Source: Clostridia bacterium
Lineage (GTDB): Bacteria; Bacillota; Clostridia; Monoglobales; Monoglobaceae
Direction: 5' to 3'
DNA length: 46,678 nt
Assembly: GCA_017436245.1 (NCBI GenBank)
Contig: JAFSDN010000100.1
Location: forward strand, 1 to 46,678
Part shown: piece by piece, positions 10,089 through 20,010 of the stretch
How positions within the stretch are numbered: position 1 is the first letter of the stretch
How the letters are laid out: the number at the start of each line of letters is the position of its first letter
Translations under genes and position numbers: made by a program
Notes under the pieces: model-generated
What the model was told of the DNA's origin: nothing
What the model saw: the letters and a program-made list of their open reading frames with translations, nothing else
Databases searched by the model: none

Positions 10089-13000
10089 CTACTCATCAAA
10101 TCTGAAATATGCAAAGTTGGCTGATTTACCCACATATTTACCGTCAGGCTCCATAAAGGTCACATAAACATCATATGTTCCGGGTTGGAGTATTCTGTTG
10201 AGCGGAACCTCCACATCTGTCCATGCACTCCATCCATTACCGATTGTCTTGAATTCAGCAATGGGTTCAGCATCCTTTGAGCCGATTCTGATCTGAACAC
10301 TTTGTCCTGAGTATACCGTTCCCGTGCAATGATTTGCAACAATCTTCGAGGAAGGCTTTGTAACTTCCCAGTCCTTGTAAACAAGAATTGTACCCGGCCA
10401 TGTGTTGTTTACAAACTCTGTGACAGAGTCGCCGTTTGTGCTTGTGTTGATTGCCGGCGGAAATTCGCCCTCAGGTGCGGCAATTGCCTCGGTGAAAGCC
10501 GCAGCCGGTTTTGTGCGTTTTATAATGTCATACTGCTCATAGCTTGAAAACTTCACATAATAAAGGTCCATCGACTTTGCTCCTGCCACCCCGTTATCGT
10601 CCGACAAGGTGAAATATATCTCATATTTGCCGGGCTGTGCAGCCTTTTTCAAATCAACAAAATCTTCTTTCCATTCATCTCCGTTTGTTTCTTCCAGAAC
10701 AAATTCGCCAACAGGCTCGGCATCCGGTGAACCAAGGCGTATCTGCAATTTCTGACCGCCCTGACCTTTTGGCACTTTATATTTGATTTCTGCAATATCA
10801 CTCAAATACTCTATGTCTGCATTTTCATACAGGAAGCAAGACCCCGTCCGTGCGTTGCTTACATAGGAATTGTCATAATCCCCTTCTGCACCATACATAA
10901 CAACAGGCATATTATCTTTACCCTGAGGTACCTTGGCATCCGTAAAGCTGCCGCCATAAATTACAGAATTATTCGGCTCATTGTTTGGCATATCCACAAG
11001 CTTCACTCCGCTTATGTCAATATAGCCTGCCGCCTCAGTTATTTTAATGTATACATCGTGTTTACCTGTTACGCCCGTTATTTTGGTTATCATCATCTCA
11101 CGGTCATCCGCTGTTCTTGCACGGAAATAGAAGACGGGTACCTGAAAGCTTTTGCCCTTTTCACAATCGTCAACAAAAACCGTCATCTGAGGTGCAGTGT
11201 TGTATCTGTCGCCCTTGAAATAAATCCCCAGATTTTTTGCTCCTGCAACATCAAAATCAATATCAGAGAATTTAATCCATTCTCCTGTGCCGTCAAGTCT
11301 TACATCCCGTCCAACCCGAACAGCCTCTTCCGAAAATTCCGCATCCTCAGTATCAATAAGCTCAAGGTCAACACCGGCCTCTGCCTGATTGTTTATAATC
11401 TGTTCGTAATTCTTTGTATAAACATCTCTTCCGATTGTTGAACCTGCATCAAACATCATATTATACGGATAATCATCGGGTTTGAGTCCGTCACGGCCGC
11501 CAACAACTGCATGCTTCAACTCCTCGTTTGCCCATATATCCGCCTGATGCCAGTTAAGAGGTCTGAGATGGGTCATAACGTACGATTCATGAGTGTAGCT
11601 CACACCAGGTTCAGCACAGAATATGAGGTTGTTATACGTATCTATGTTCATTGTTCCGCCATCGTGGTATAACCCCATTGAGAACGGCCACGATTCGTCA
11701 AAGGTGCAGTATATAAGATTGTTGTGCATCTGAGTTTTGTGTCTGTTGTTGCCGTGGTCTGTAAGATATGTATATATAATACCCGTATCAAGGGATGTAA
11801 GCATTGAATTATAGAACTCATTATATGCCACCTCATACGGAATAACTGCTCTCTCCCATGCCGAACCACTGGGGTTCTGAGTCACAAGCACTGAACGTCC
11901 TGCGTTATACGCCGTATTCCCCACAACCGTCATACCGCCTCTTGGGGCATCAGCGGCTCTCCATGCTTCGCCGGGGAACGAAAGTCCCGCAACATAGCTT
12001 CCGCCGTAGCCACAGCTTTTTATCAGGTTATTTTCAATATATGCATAACATCCAACGCTGTAAATTGCCGCCGCTGCCGCCTCATCAAAGGTATTGTTCA
12101 CAAAAATATTGTCATATCCGCCAACATACAATCCAACCTCACCACGGGTTGGCGCACCGTTGGGGTCATCATAGTTACAATCGTCAATATATCCGCTACG
12201 CTGGTCCATTGAATATGTATAGTGGTTATTATACTTAATTGTGCAATCCTTTATAACACAAAGCTCGCTGTTGTTGAGGCGCATACTTCCGCCCATTGTG
12301 GTAAAACCATCAAACTGAACGCACTTGTTTTCGGGAATATCAATCACAAGTTGACGAGCCTTGACCTCAACGCTGAGCTCGTCTGCCTTCTTGCCTTCGG
12401 GCGGCATCATTATCAGGGTATCATTTTCAACCACCCATTCGCCCGGTAAATCTATTGCCGCTCTGGCTCCCACAAGATAGCCCCATTTAACCTGACCGTT
12501 CACGCTGGTGGGATTCCAGAAGTATTTGCTGGTGTTGGTAAGCTCAAGCTCGCCCGGTTTGGAATGTTTGACCATGGCATAGCTTGTTGCATATGCGTGT
12601 CCGCGCAGACATATAAATTTTGCTCCGTCCCATGTGCCCTCAGGCTGATTTAGCAGTTCCTTGTGTTCAACACGCAAATGATTGTCCGCATCTGTCGTGA
12701 GCGGTGCCGCAACAGGCCAGTTGTCCGACAGCGGTTCATTATCGCCCCCAAGTCTGATGGCAGGTTCATTGGGATACCGTGCTTCGGGAACGGATTTTTC
12801 GCCAAAAAACACCTGATTTTTTCCATAGCCCAAATCATACGGATAGCTTGCCACCGCCATATTATCACCATAAGAGATAAAATCATCAATTACCTCTGTG
12901 GCAGAAATCACAACCTTCTCGCCTTCAGCCGCCTTAAACACAATGGGCGAGGTTGGTGTTCCGTTGTTTTTAACCGTCACGGTTTCACGGTACACACCCT

Positions 13001-14111
13001 CACGGACAATTACCGTATCACCCGCCATGGCAACCTGACCCGCCTTGCTGATTGTTGCAAAGGGCGCTTCATATGTTCCGGGATTGGTGTCACTTGCATT
13101 TGCTGATTTTGCAACATAATAGGTTTTTCCTGTGATATTATCAGGCATCAGTTCTGCAAATCTTTTTTGTATATACTTGTTAACCGATGTGTTCTCATCA
13201 AGGAAATCTGCAACATAATACTTATTGTCATCAATGGCAATCAAACCGTCTTTATATCCAACACATCTGCCGTAAAATTCAGCGATATAACGGACAGGAA
13301 GATAGGTTCGGCCATTTGCATAATGCACCACATTATCTATAGGTGTTTTCTCTCCGTGAATATTGTTTGAATACGAAAAATTCCCGGTAAACACCAGCTC
13401 ATCCGACTGATAGCGCAAAAGAACATATTTCTTATCGGGCAAATCCTCATAATATAATCCCAACGCTCTTGCAAGAGTATGAACAGGAAGATAAACACTT
13501 CCGTTTACATATATAGGAAATGCATTTCTGTCCTCAATATCTATGTAGCGTCTGCCGTTATTCACAATTATCATGGGCGAATCCGTTTTGATTAAAACAG
13601 CCGTCTGAAGCATAAACTCCTCATCCGAAATTGCAGGAGGTGCTTCTCCCGCCTCAAAAGAGCTCCACTCCTTAGCCACATCGAATGCGATTTTTGAAAG
13701 ACTTGCCTTTGATTCAGCCGAAAAAGTATAAACTTTCTCGCCAATCCGGTCATTAACCGCCAAATCATAAGTAAATGTCTTTTCATCTCCCGGCTCAACA
13801 ACATAAGTTTCTGTTCCGTTTGAAACGCTAATCGGAACAGGCTTCCCTGTGAACGTCATTGTTATGCTTTCTGCATTGAATGGTAAGTAAAAGCCATAGC
13901 TCGCCCTGCCTCCTGCTTCAATTTCAAGACCTTTGTTGTTAGCCTTGGCATTCTCTGCAGAAACAAGGTATTCTTCACTCAACACATACTCACGCGGTCC
14001 AAGAAAGTATATCTCGGTTTCGTTTCCGAGAGCCGCATTAACGTTCAAGGCCGCAAAAGCTGTAAAAACATAACTCAGCACCACAATCCAACACAAAATT
14101 CGTCTCTTCAT
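10089..14111 (-). CDS. Giant secreted beta-helix protein with copper-amine-oxidase-N domain and C-terminal CBM6-like repeats (paralogue 1)
   Basis: Start MKRRILC at 14111 (1340 aa), 6 nt after AAGGAGG; an earlier in-frame ATG abuts the ribosome site. Signal peptide to about residue 27. Then: a CBM-like jellyroll (about 30-150), a copper-amine-oxidase N-terminal (stalk-type) domain (about 178-298, with VNNGRRYI, VYLPVHTLARALG and TYLPVRYIAEFYG), a DUF1565-type entry to a right-handed parallel beta-helix (about 330-400: YYVAKSANASD, GDTVIVREGVYRETV), the helix itself (to about 900, with repeated NNTF, ENNLI, GNTAYN turns) and three CBM6-like domains (about 950-1070, 1090-1190, 1240-1340). The last two are intragenic duplicates (QIRLGSPDAEPVGEF versus QIRIGSKDAEPIAEF). 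The DUF1565 start recalls GH120-type beta-helix glycosidases, and such folds also occur in polysaccharide lyases and epimerases. The catalytic class is not determined. Confidence 0.85.
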   Translation of the reverse strand: MKRRILCWIVVLSYVFTAFAALNVNAALGNETEIYFLGPREYVLSEEYLVSAENAKANNKGLEIEAGGRASYGFYLPFNAESITMTFTGKPVPISVSNGTETYVVEPGDEKTFTYDLAVNDRIGEKVYTFSAESKASLSKIAFDVAKEWSSFEAGEAPPAISDEEFMLQTAVLIKTDSPMIIVNNGRRYIDIEDRNAFPIYVNGSVYLPVHTLARALGLYYEDLPDKKYVLLRYQSDELVFTGNFSYSNNIHGEKTPIDNVVHYANGRTYLPVRYIAEFYGRCVGYKDGLIAIDDNKYYVADFLDENTSVNKYIQKRFAELMPDNITGKTYYVAKSANASDTNPGTYEAPFATISKAGQVAMAGDTVIVREGVYRETVTVKNNGTPTSPIVFKAAEGEKVVISATEVIDDFISYGDNMAVASYPYDLGYGKNQVFFGEKSVPEARYPNEPAIRLGGDNEPLSDNWPVAAPLTTDADNHLRVEHKELLNQPEGTWDGAKFICLRGHAYATSYAMVKHSKPGELELTNTSKYFWNPTSVNGQVKWGYLVGARAAIDLPGEWVVENDTLIMMPPEGKKADELSVEVKARQLVIDIPENKCVQFDGFTTMGGSMRLNNSELCVIKDCTIKYNNHYTYSMDQRSGYIDDCNYDDPNGAPTRGEVGLYVGGYDNIFVNNTFDEAAAAAIYSVGCYAYIENNLIKSCGYGGSYVAGLSFPGEAWRAADAPRGGMTVVGNTAYNAGRSVLVTQNPSGSAWERAVIPYEVAYNEFYNSMLTSLDTGIIYTYLTDHGNNRHKTQMHNNLIYCTFDESWPFSMGLYHDGGTMNIDTYNNLIFCAEPGVSYTHESYVMTHLRPLNWHQADIWANEELKHAVVGGRDGLKPDDYPYNMMFDAGSTIGRDVYTKNYEQIINNQAEAGVDLELIDTEDAEFSEEAVRVGRDVRLDGTGEWIKFSDIDFDVAGAKNLGIYFKGDRYNTAPQMTVFVDDCEKGKSFQVPVFYFRARTADDREMMITKITGVTGKHDVYIKITEAAGYIDISGVKLVDMPNNEPNNSVIYGGSFTDAKVPQGKDNMPVVMYGAEGDYDNSYVSNARTGSCFLYENADIEYLSDIAEIKYKVPKGQGGQKLQIRLGSPDAEPVGEFVLEETNGDEWKEDFVDLKKAAQPGKYEIYFTLSDDNGVAGAKSMDLYYVKFSSYEQYDIIKRTKPAAAFTEAIAAPEGEFPPAINTSTNGDSVTEFVNNTWPGTILVYKDWEVTKPSSKIVANHCTGTVYSGQSVQIRIGSKDAEPIAEFKTIGNGWSAWTDVEVPLNRILQPGTYDVYVTFMEPDGKYVGKSANFAYFRFDE

Positions 14112-14154
14112 AGTCATCCTCCTTGTTTATATATTGGTTGATTTTTAACACAGA

Positions 14155-17100
14155 TTAATTACCGAATGAAAACCAATACAGATTTGATGTATCATCCGCT
14201 CCTCCTCTGAAGGTCAGATATACTGTGTGAACCCCTTCAGACACCTCTGATATATCTATTGTATTTTCTTTGTAGTTATAATACCCGTTTCCCGTATATT
14301 CAATGGGAATAGTGCCAATGGGTGTACTGTTTAAATCGTCTATTCTTACTTCCGCACTGAGGGTTGGCGGTGTGTACCAATAACAGCTCATCAACGTCAG
14401 CTTGGTTGCCGCACTGTCAAACTTCACATCTTCATAAATAAGGGTATTTCCGTTTCTTGTGTTGTTTACCACAGGATTTACCACGTCATCCGGTGCGGAA
14501 TAACTGCTTTGAGGCACAAGCAGTTGACCCGAACCCAGCCTGTAATCAGTAAACCTTCCACCATATACACGCTTTGAATTAAGCTCCAGAAGCTCCGTTT
14601 CCGCTTCTCCTGTTTTAAGGCTCAGAATCTGTGCCGATTTTGGAGCTGTTGTTTTGATATACACATTGGAGCTACCCCTCAGTATATCCTCAACACAAGT
14701 TGTAAATATATTAACATCATCTTTATCAGGTGCAGTTGCCGTGAGCGTACATTTATAAACCTTATTTGTGCTGTCTCCAAGCTCTCCGCCAACAATAATT
14801 TCTACTATGTCACCCGTATTAAACTTGTCACCATAAAACTCTATGATAAACTCAGCGCTTCCTTTTTCTCCAAAATCCACGTCTGAAAACTTAATATAGT
14901 CTCCCGCAGTATCAAGCACAGCCGCACCGGCATTAAGTTCAACTCCATCAGATAACGTTGCCTCATCCGCAAAATACATAGAAAGCTCCGTCGGATTATT
15001 CAGGGCATCAAAATTAACAAGGTATTCTTCGTCTGTATCTGCCCCTGCATAGAAAGGCTTCTGATTTGGGAAATCCTCAGGTCTGAGATTTTCCTTTCCT
15101 CCGCTTATGCTTCTGCTAAGATGTGAATTATTCCATGCAGGACAATATGCTACCGCATGAGCTGCCGCCTGATTATAAACCCCTGCAATAGTGAATCCTG
15201 TATTTGGTTCCACACTGAAGGTCACATTTGAATACGTATCAATATTTTCAGCACCGCCATCGTGATATATGCCGCGACTTTCGGGCGAAGTCTGCTTTGA
15301 TGTTGAATAAACCAAGTTATGATGCATTTTCGTGAATAGCTTTTCACTTCCCATTAAAACCATATATTCATATACCACACCCGTATCAACCGAGGTAAGC
15401 ATACCATCGTGAAAATCATTAAAAGCAATTTCCGAAGGAAGCTGTGGCCACATTTTTTCACCTATGGGAGATGTGTACTGTAAAACCGCACGTCCTGAAT
15501 TATATACCGTGTTCCGACAAATATAATTGCCACCTCTCTTGTCTGTTTTATCCCTCCATGCCTCACCTGTGAAATAAAGCCCTGCAACATAGCTCCCTGC
15601 ATAACCGCAGTCTTTTACAATGTTATTTTCAATATAAGTATAAGAACCAACACCATAAATTGCAGCCGCAGCCGCTGTATCAAAAGTATTGTTTATCACC
15701 ACATTATTCTCGCCGCCGATATAAATACCAACCTCGCCTCTGGCAGGTGCGCCCTTTGGATTTGTGGGAACGGCATCATCAATGAATCCCGAATGTTGGT
15801 CCTTACTCTTGACATAATGGTTCAGATATTTCATATTCATTCCGTCAAGAGTACACATCACGCTGTTGTTCATCTTTATACTTCCACCCATTGTTGTAAA
15901 GCCCTTGAACTTCACATAAGCATTATCAGACAAATCTGCCACAAGCTGTCTACTCTTGATTTCAACCTTCAAATCTGTAATATCAGAATCTTTCGACGGT
16001 ATAAAATAAAGATAACCATCCTTTATAATCCATTCCTCATAAGTATCAAGTGCATTTATGTGACCACTCAGATACGCATAAGGTGTCCAATGTTTATTTA
16101 CATTTGTTTTGCTTATTTCCCAGTAATATGCTGAAACATCGTCAACCTTCAAATATCCGTTGCCCGATTCCACAACCGTTGCACTATCAAGGGTGTACTC
16201 ATGTCCACGCATGGCAACCACCGTGGCACCAACCCAATGTCCCGGCTCCTGATTGAGGAGAGTATCACTTGTAATCATCTTGTAATCATCATCACTGGGC
16301 ACAAGACCTCCCCAAACAGGCCAAAGGGAACACAATGCTTCCTTTTGGTCGCCCGTTTCTATTGCAGGGCCGTTTGGATAGCGTGCTTCAACCATTGATT
16401 TTCCATTAAAGAAAATCTGATTTCTTCCAACGCCCAAATCTTCCCAATCATCAGGCAGTTTTGCCTTATACACCGTCATTCCCGCCGCAGTCGTCCGCTC
16501 ATCATCAACCGTAAACCCTCCAAGCTCCTCAGCCGTCGATATGACAGTATTTTCATTTTCTGCCTTAAAAATTATAGGCGATGTTGGCTCACCGTTGTTT
16601 GCCACAGTTACCTTTTCACGATATACGCCCTCTTTGACAATGACCGTATCACCGGCTTTTGCAACTTTACCCGCACCTGTTATTGTTGCAAAGGGTGCAG
16701 TCAGCGTTCCGTGATTGTTGTCATCAGCATTTGCAGTTTGTGCAACATAATAAGTTCTTCCTGCAGAGGCTTCGGGATAAAAATCCGCGAACTGCTCTCT
16801 GACATATTCAAAAACTCCATTATCGTTCAGAATATTTGATACGGAAAACTTATCATCTATTGCCACAATTCCGTCTTTATAGCCAACTGTTTTTCCAAGC
16901 AATTCTCCAAAATATCTGAGCGGCAAATAGGTCTTTCCGTTTTTGTATACAATTATATTTTCAATATTCTCTTTTTCGTGGCCAAACCTTTCTAAGTACG
17001 AAAAATCATTGCAAAACATCAGCTCCAGCTTGTCACTTCTCAACAAAAGATAGTCTCTGCTTGGCATATCCTCAATGTACAGACCGAAAATCTTTGCCAT

Positions 17101-17718
17101 GGTTTGAGCCGGAAGATATACTCTGCCATCAAATATTTCTGCAAGCTCCTTTGGATTTTCATTGTTTATATAACGTTTGCCGCCGTTTACCATAACCATT
17201 CCGGCATTAACGTCCAAAAGAACAGCACTTTGTATTGCGGCTTCGTTTTTTGTTAAATCACAAAAAATCAGCTCTGCATTAACCGTTTCAATCAGCTCTT
17301 TATTAAACCTTATATTGGCAACAACACACGCAGATGTCACCGAAAAGGTCATTATTCTTTCACCTTTTCTCTCTGTTATTTCAAAGGGAATCGAGCATTT
17401 CACAGATGTTCCCGGTGTAAGTACCTTTTCCGTTGTCTTTTCTTCCGTGCAAACAGAGAGAACCGTTTCAGCATCCGCTGAATATGTCACATCGACAGAC
17501 ACAGCGTTAAACGGAAGATAAAAATCATAAGTAACGCTTCCGTTTGAACTAAAAGAAAGACCTGTTCCGCTTTTTGATGCATTCTCCATTGTACTTATAT
17601 ATTTATTTTCCATTTCATAGACAACAGGGCCCACATTATAGCTAAGATAAGCAAAAGTTTGCGTCATACATAACAGAATCGACAAAACTATTGTAACTGC
17701 AACGATTTTCTTTAACAT
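14155..17718 (-). CDS. Giant secreted beta-helix protein with copper-amine-oxidase-N domain (paralogue 2)
   Basis: Probable start MLKKIVAV at 17718 (1187 aa), preceded by AAAGGGA; an in-frame ATG five codons earlier has no ribosome site. Signal peptide to about residue 23. Architecture matches the downstream neighbour: CBM-like jellyroll, copper-amine-oxidase-N stalk domain (about 170-290; VNGGKRYI, VYLPAQTMAKIFG, TYLPLRYFGELLG), DUF1565 entry (YYVAQTANADD, GDTVIVKEGVYREKV) and beta-helix. Shared helix segments such as N-N-T-F-D-x-A-A-A-A-A-I-Y, IENN and GSYVAGL show a tandem duplication. The C-terminus is shorter: one CBM6-like domain (AGDYIKFSDVDF) and a final jellyroll ending LYWFSFGN, i.e. 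one CBM repeat fewer than paralogue 1. Gaps of 43 and 33 nt tie it to its neighbours. An extracellular lyase or glycosidase is likely; substrate unknown. Confidence 0.85.
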   Translation of the reverse strand: MLKKIVAVTIVLSILLCMTQTFAYLSYNVGPVVYEMENKYISTMENASKSGTGLSFSSNGSVTYDFYLPFNAVSVDVTYSADAETVLSVCTEEKTTEKVLTPGTSVKCSIPFEITERKGERIMTFSVTSACVVANIRFNKELIETVNAELIFCDLTKNEAAIQSAVLLDVNAGMVMVNGGKRYINNENPKELAEIFDGRVYLPAQTMAKIFGLYIEDMPSRDYLLLRSDKLELMFCNDFSYLERFGHEKENIENIIVYKNGKTYLPLRYFGELLGKTVGYKDGIVAIDDKFSVSNILNDNGVFEYVREQFADFYPEASAGRTYYVAQTANADDNNHGTLTAPFATITGAGKVAKAGDTVIVKEGVYREKVTVANNGEPTSPIIFKAENENTVISTAEELGGFTVDDERTTAAGMTVYKAKLPDDWEDLGVGRNQIFFNGKSMVEARYPNGPAIETGDQKEALCSLWPVWGGLVPSDDDYKMITSDTLLNQEPGHWVGATVVAMRGHEYTLDSATVVESGNGYLKVDDVSAYYWEISKTNVNKHWTPYAYLSGHINALDTYEEWIIKDGYLYFIPSKDSDITDLKVEIKSRQLVADLSDNAYVKFKGFTTMGGSIKMNNSVMCTLDGMNMKYLNHYVKSKDQHSGFIDDAVPTNPKGAPARGEVGIYIGGENNVVINNTFDTAAAAAIYGVGSYTYIENNIVKDCGYAGSYVAGLYFTGEAWRDKTDKRGGNYICRNTVYNSGRAVLQYTSPIGEKMWPQLPSEIAFNDFHDGMLTSVDTGVVYEYMVLMGSEKLFTKMHHNLVYSTSKQTSPESRGIYHDGGAENIDTYSNVTFSVEPNTGFTIAGVYNQAAAHAVAYCPAWNNSHLSRSISGGKENLRPEDFPNQKPFYAGADTDEEYLVNFDALNNPTELSMYFADEATLSDGVELNAGAAVLDTAGDYIKFSDVDFGEKGSAEFIIEFYGDKFNTGDIVEIIVGGELGDSTNKVYKCTLTATAPDKDDVNIFTTCVEDILRGSSNVYIKTTAPKSAQILSLKTGEAETELLELNSKRVYGGRFTDYRLGSGQLLVPQSSYSAPDDVVNPVVNNTRNGNTLIYEDVKFDSAATKLTLMSCYWYTPPTLSAEVRIDDLNSTPIGTIPIEYTGNGYYNYKENTIDISEVSEGVHTVYLTFRGGADDTSNLYWFSFGN

Positions 17719-17751
17719 ACTTTTCCCTTTCATACAACAAACGCAAAGAGA

Positions 17752-20010
17752 TTATTTCACAGGTATAAACTGCTTTTCGTTGTTATTTATTGTAATTTCA
17801 TATTTTTTGCCTCTGAACACTCTTGTAACCTTGGCAGGAAGAAGCTCACCAGGCAAACACGGGCTGATTTCCAAGCCGTCAAACCGAGGCTTTATTCCAA
17901 GCATATATTGTGTAACAGCCACATACATCCATGCCGCTGTTCCCGAAAGCCAGCTTACATTGGCAAGACCAAACTTGTCACTTTCGGGACCAAAAATATT
18001 TGACGAATACACATATGGTTCAGCCTTATACCGCCATTCTCCCACCTTCTTTTGAGCAATCATAGGGAGCAATTGATGATAATATTGGTATGCTCTGTCT
18101 GTTCTGCCAAGTATACATTCCGCAATTATTGCCCAGGTATTGGCATGACAGAAAATTGAACCATTTTCACTACATCCCGGTTTGTCATAAGTCAATGGAT
18201 CCTCTTTTGTTGGATAATGCTTCATTGACGGATGTATTTTTTTGATACCAATCTCTGTGTCAAGATATTGTTTCACACTGTCCATAGCTTTCATCTGCTT
18301 GTCTATGTCGCCCAAGCCTGAAAGCACCGCCCAGCTTTGAGAGTTAAGCCATACCTTTGCCTGAGGTTCTTTGTCAGAACCGATAAATCTTCCGTCGTCC
18401 GTAATGCAACGTCTGAACCACTGTCCATCCCAGGCAACTTCATTCACAATTTTCTTTTGGGCGTCATACAGCTTGTTAAACCTTTCATCACTTTCGCCCT
18501 TCAATCTTGCAAGCTCTGCAATCTGACGAAGAACCATGCCAAACTGCATTCCCGTCCATATGCTTTCACCTTTGCCTTCACGGCAAACTCTGGATAGCAT
18601 ATCGTTCCAGTCAGATGCAAGCATAAGGGGGAATCCGTTTTCTCCAAGGTTATTTTCAGTAAAATCTATGGACTTGTTTATGTGTTCCCAGACTGTTCCT
18701 TCTCCGCCATCATAATATTCTATTTTTTCATCAAGATAGTCAAGTGAGCCTTCCTCCATTATAATGCTGTGTGTTGTCATAACAAGCCACAAATGGTTAT
18801 CGGAATGAATTCTTGTTACGGGCTCCCAGCCTTCATTGGGAAAGCAATAGTGGTTGCAATGTCCGTCATTATACTGCTGTCCAAACAGCAAATTAAGCTT
18901 ATCCTTCGCTCGTCTTAAATCAAAAGGCACCATTGCAAGTATATCCTGAGCCGTATCTCGAACACCAACGCCACGGAATGTTCCCGTTGCATAATAGCTG
19001 ATGTTTCTTGAAAACTGAAAGTTTCTCTCAGCCTGATACGGATTCCAGATATTAATCATTGTTTCCGCATCCTTGTCAGGAAGCGTAACCTGAAATTTAC
19101 CCAGATGCTCAGCCCACTGTTCTTTTAAAAGCTTAAATGATTTTTCAACAAAATCTTCCTCTCTGCAATGCGCAACACCTGTCTTAATGTCTTCCTCGGT
19201 CATTGCCGCACCGAGAAAAATATTCACCGTCTTTTCCTCATTTGCCTTTAGCTCGATGTCAATTTCAAGTGCAAAGCAAGGATCTCCTCCACACATTGTT
19301 GAATTGGTGCACTTGCCCTGCTCCACTCTCTGCGGATTTTCTTCGCTTCTGTATCCTCCGATGAACTCATCTCTGTCGCAATCAAATCCTGAAATGGGTT
19401 CATTGGTGGCAAAATAAATAAGTGGTGTTGCGTCAGGCTTTGGCTGATCCTCTACTCCATACTCATATACCAGAATATCGTCCATATTGTAACACTCAAG
19501 TTGGTGTTTATTATAGCACTGCCATTGAAGCTCACGCATAAACTCCATCATACCAAGTTCTACATAAGGAAAGATTTTTATCCTTCTGTCAGTATCAGAC
19601 TTGAGTTTTAAATTCCAGATAAGGCAGTTTTCAAGCTTACCCACAAAATAATTTGCAGTAACCTCCAACCCGCACCGTTCCGCTTCAAAACGAGTATATC
19701 CCATGCCGTGAGATGCCTGCCATTTTTCAGGCTTCTCCTTTGCAGGCTCTGCCGTGGGACACCAAAACGTATTTCCATCCTTGATATAGGTATAAAAACC
19801 GCTTCTGTCGGTGGGAAGATGAAAGAATCTGTAATGATTTATTCTCCATATCTGCGGTGATTTATAAAATGCAACTCCACCACCTGCCTGACTCATCATG
19901 GTATGAAATGTTCCGTTGGACAAATAATTCATCCACGGAGTTGGTGGATTTGACTTCTTTATTGTTATTTCCTTTGCTTGATTGTCAAAATTATACACAA
20001 AGAACACCAT
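17752..20010 (-). CDS. GH94-family disaccharide/oligosaccharide phosphorylase
   Basis: Family GH94 (cellobiose, cellodextrin, laminaribiose and chitobiose phosphorylases) splits a beta-linked sugar with inorganic phosphate, giving a sugar 1-phosphate and saving ATP. The N-terminal sandwich begins VYNFDNQAKEITIK, as in family members. The (alpha/alpha)6 catalytic domain shows GVRDTAQDILAMVPFD, the acid-bearing DWND (about residues 467-470) inside LMLASDWNDML, WDGQWFRR, and NGSIFCHANTWAIIAE near the end. No signal peptide, so cytosolic. I choose ATG at 20010 (752 aa), which overlaps the GH3 stop by 20 nt and suggests translational coupling; a longer in-frame start at 20058 would lie deep inside the GH3 gene and adds non-family residues. 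Which disaccharide is used cannot be decided by eye. Confidence 0.93.
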   Translation of the reverse strand: MVFFVYNFDNQAKEITIKKSNPPTPWMNYLSNGTFHTMMSQAGGGVAFYKSPQIWRINHYRFFHLPTDRSGFYTYIKDGNTFWCPTAEPAKEKPEKWQASHGMGYTRFEAERCGLEVTANYFVGKLENCLIWNLKLKSDTDRRIKIFPYVELGMMEFMRELQWQCYNKHQLECYNMDDILVYEYGVEDQPKPDATPLIYFATNEPISGFDCDRDEFIGGYRSEENPQRVEQGKCTNSTMCGGDPCFALEIDIELKANEEKTVNIFLGAAMTEEDIKTGVAHCREEDFVEKSFKLLKEQWAEHLGKFQVTLPDKDAETMINIWNPYQAERNFQFSRNISYYATGTFRGVGVRDTAQDILAMVPFDLRRAKDKLNLLFGQQYNDGHCNHYCFPNEGWEPVTRIHSDNHLWLVMTTHSIIMEEGSLDYLDEKIEYYDGGEGTVWEHINKSIDFTENNLGENGFPLMLASDWNDMLSRVCREGKGESIWTGMQFGMVLRQIAELARLKGESDERFNKLYDAQKKIVNEVAWDGQWFRRCITDDGRFIGSDKEPQAKVWLNSQSWAVLSGLGDIDKQMKAMDSVKQYLDTEIGIKKIHPSMKHYPTKEDPLTYDKPGCSENGSIFCHANTWAIIAECILGRTDRAYQYYHQLLPMIAQKKVGEWRYKAEPYVYSSNIFGPESDKFGLANVSWLSGTAAWMYVAVTQYMLGIKPRFDGLEISPCLPGELLPAKVTRVFRGKKYEITINNNEKQFIPVK

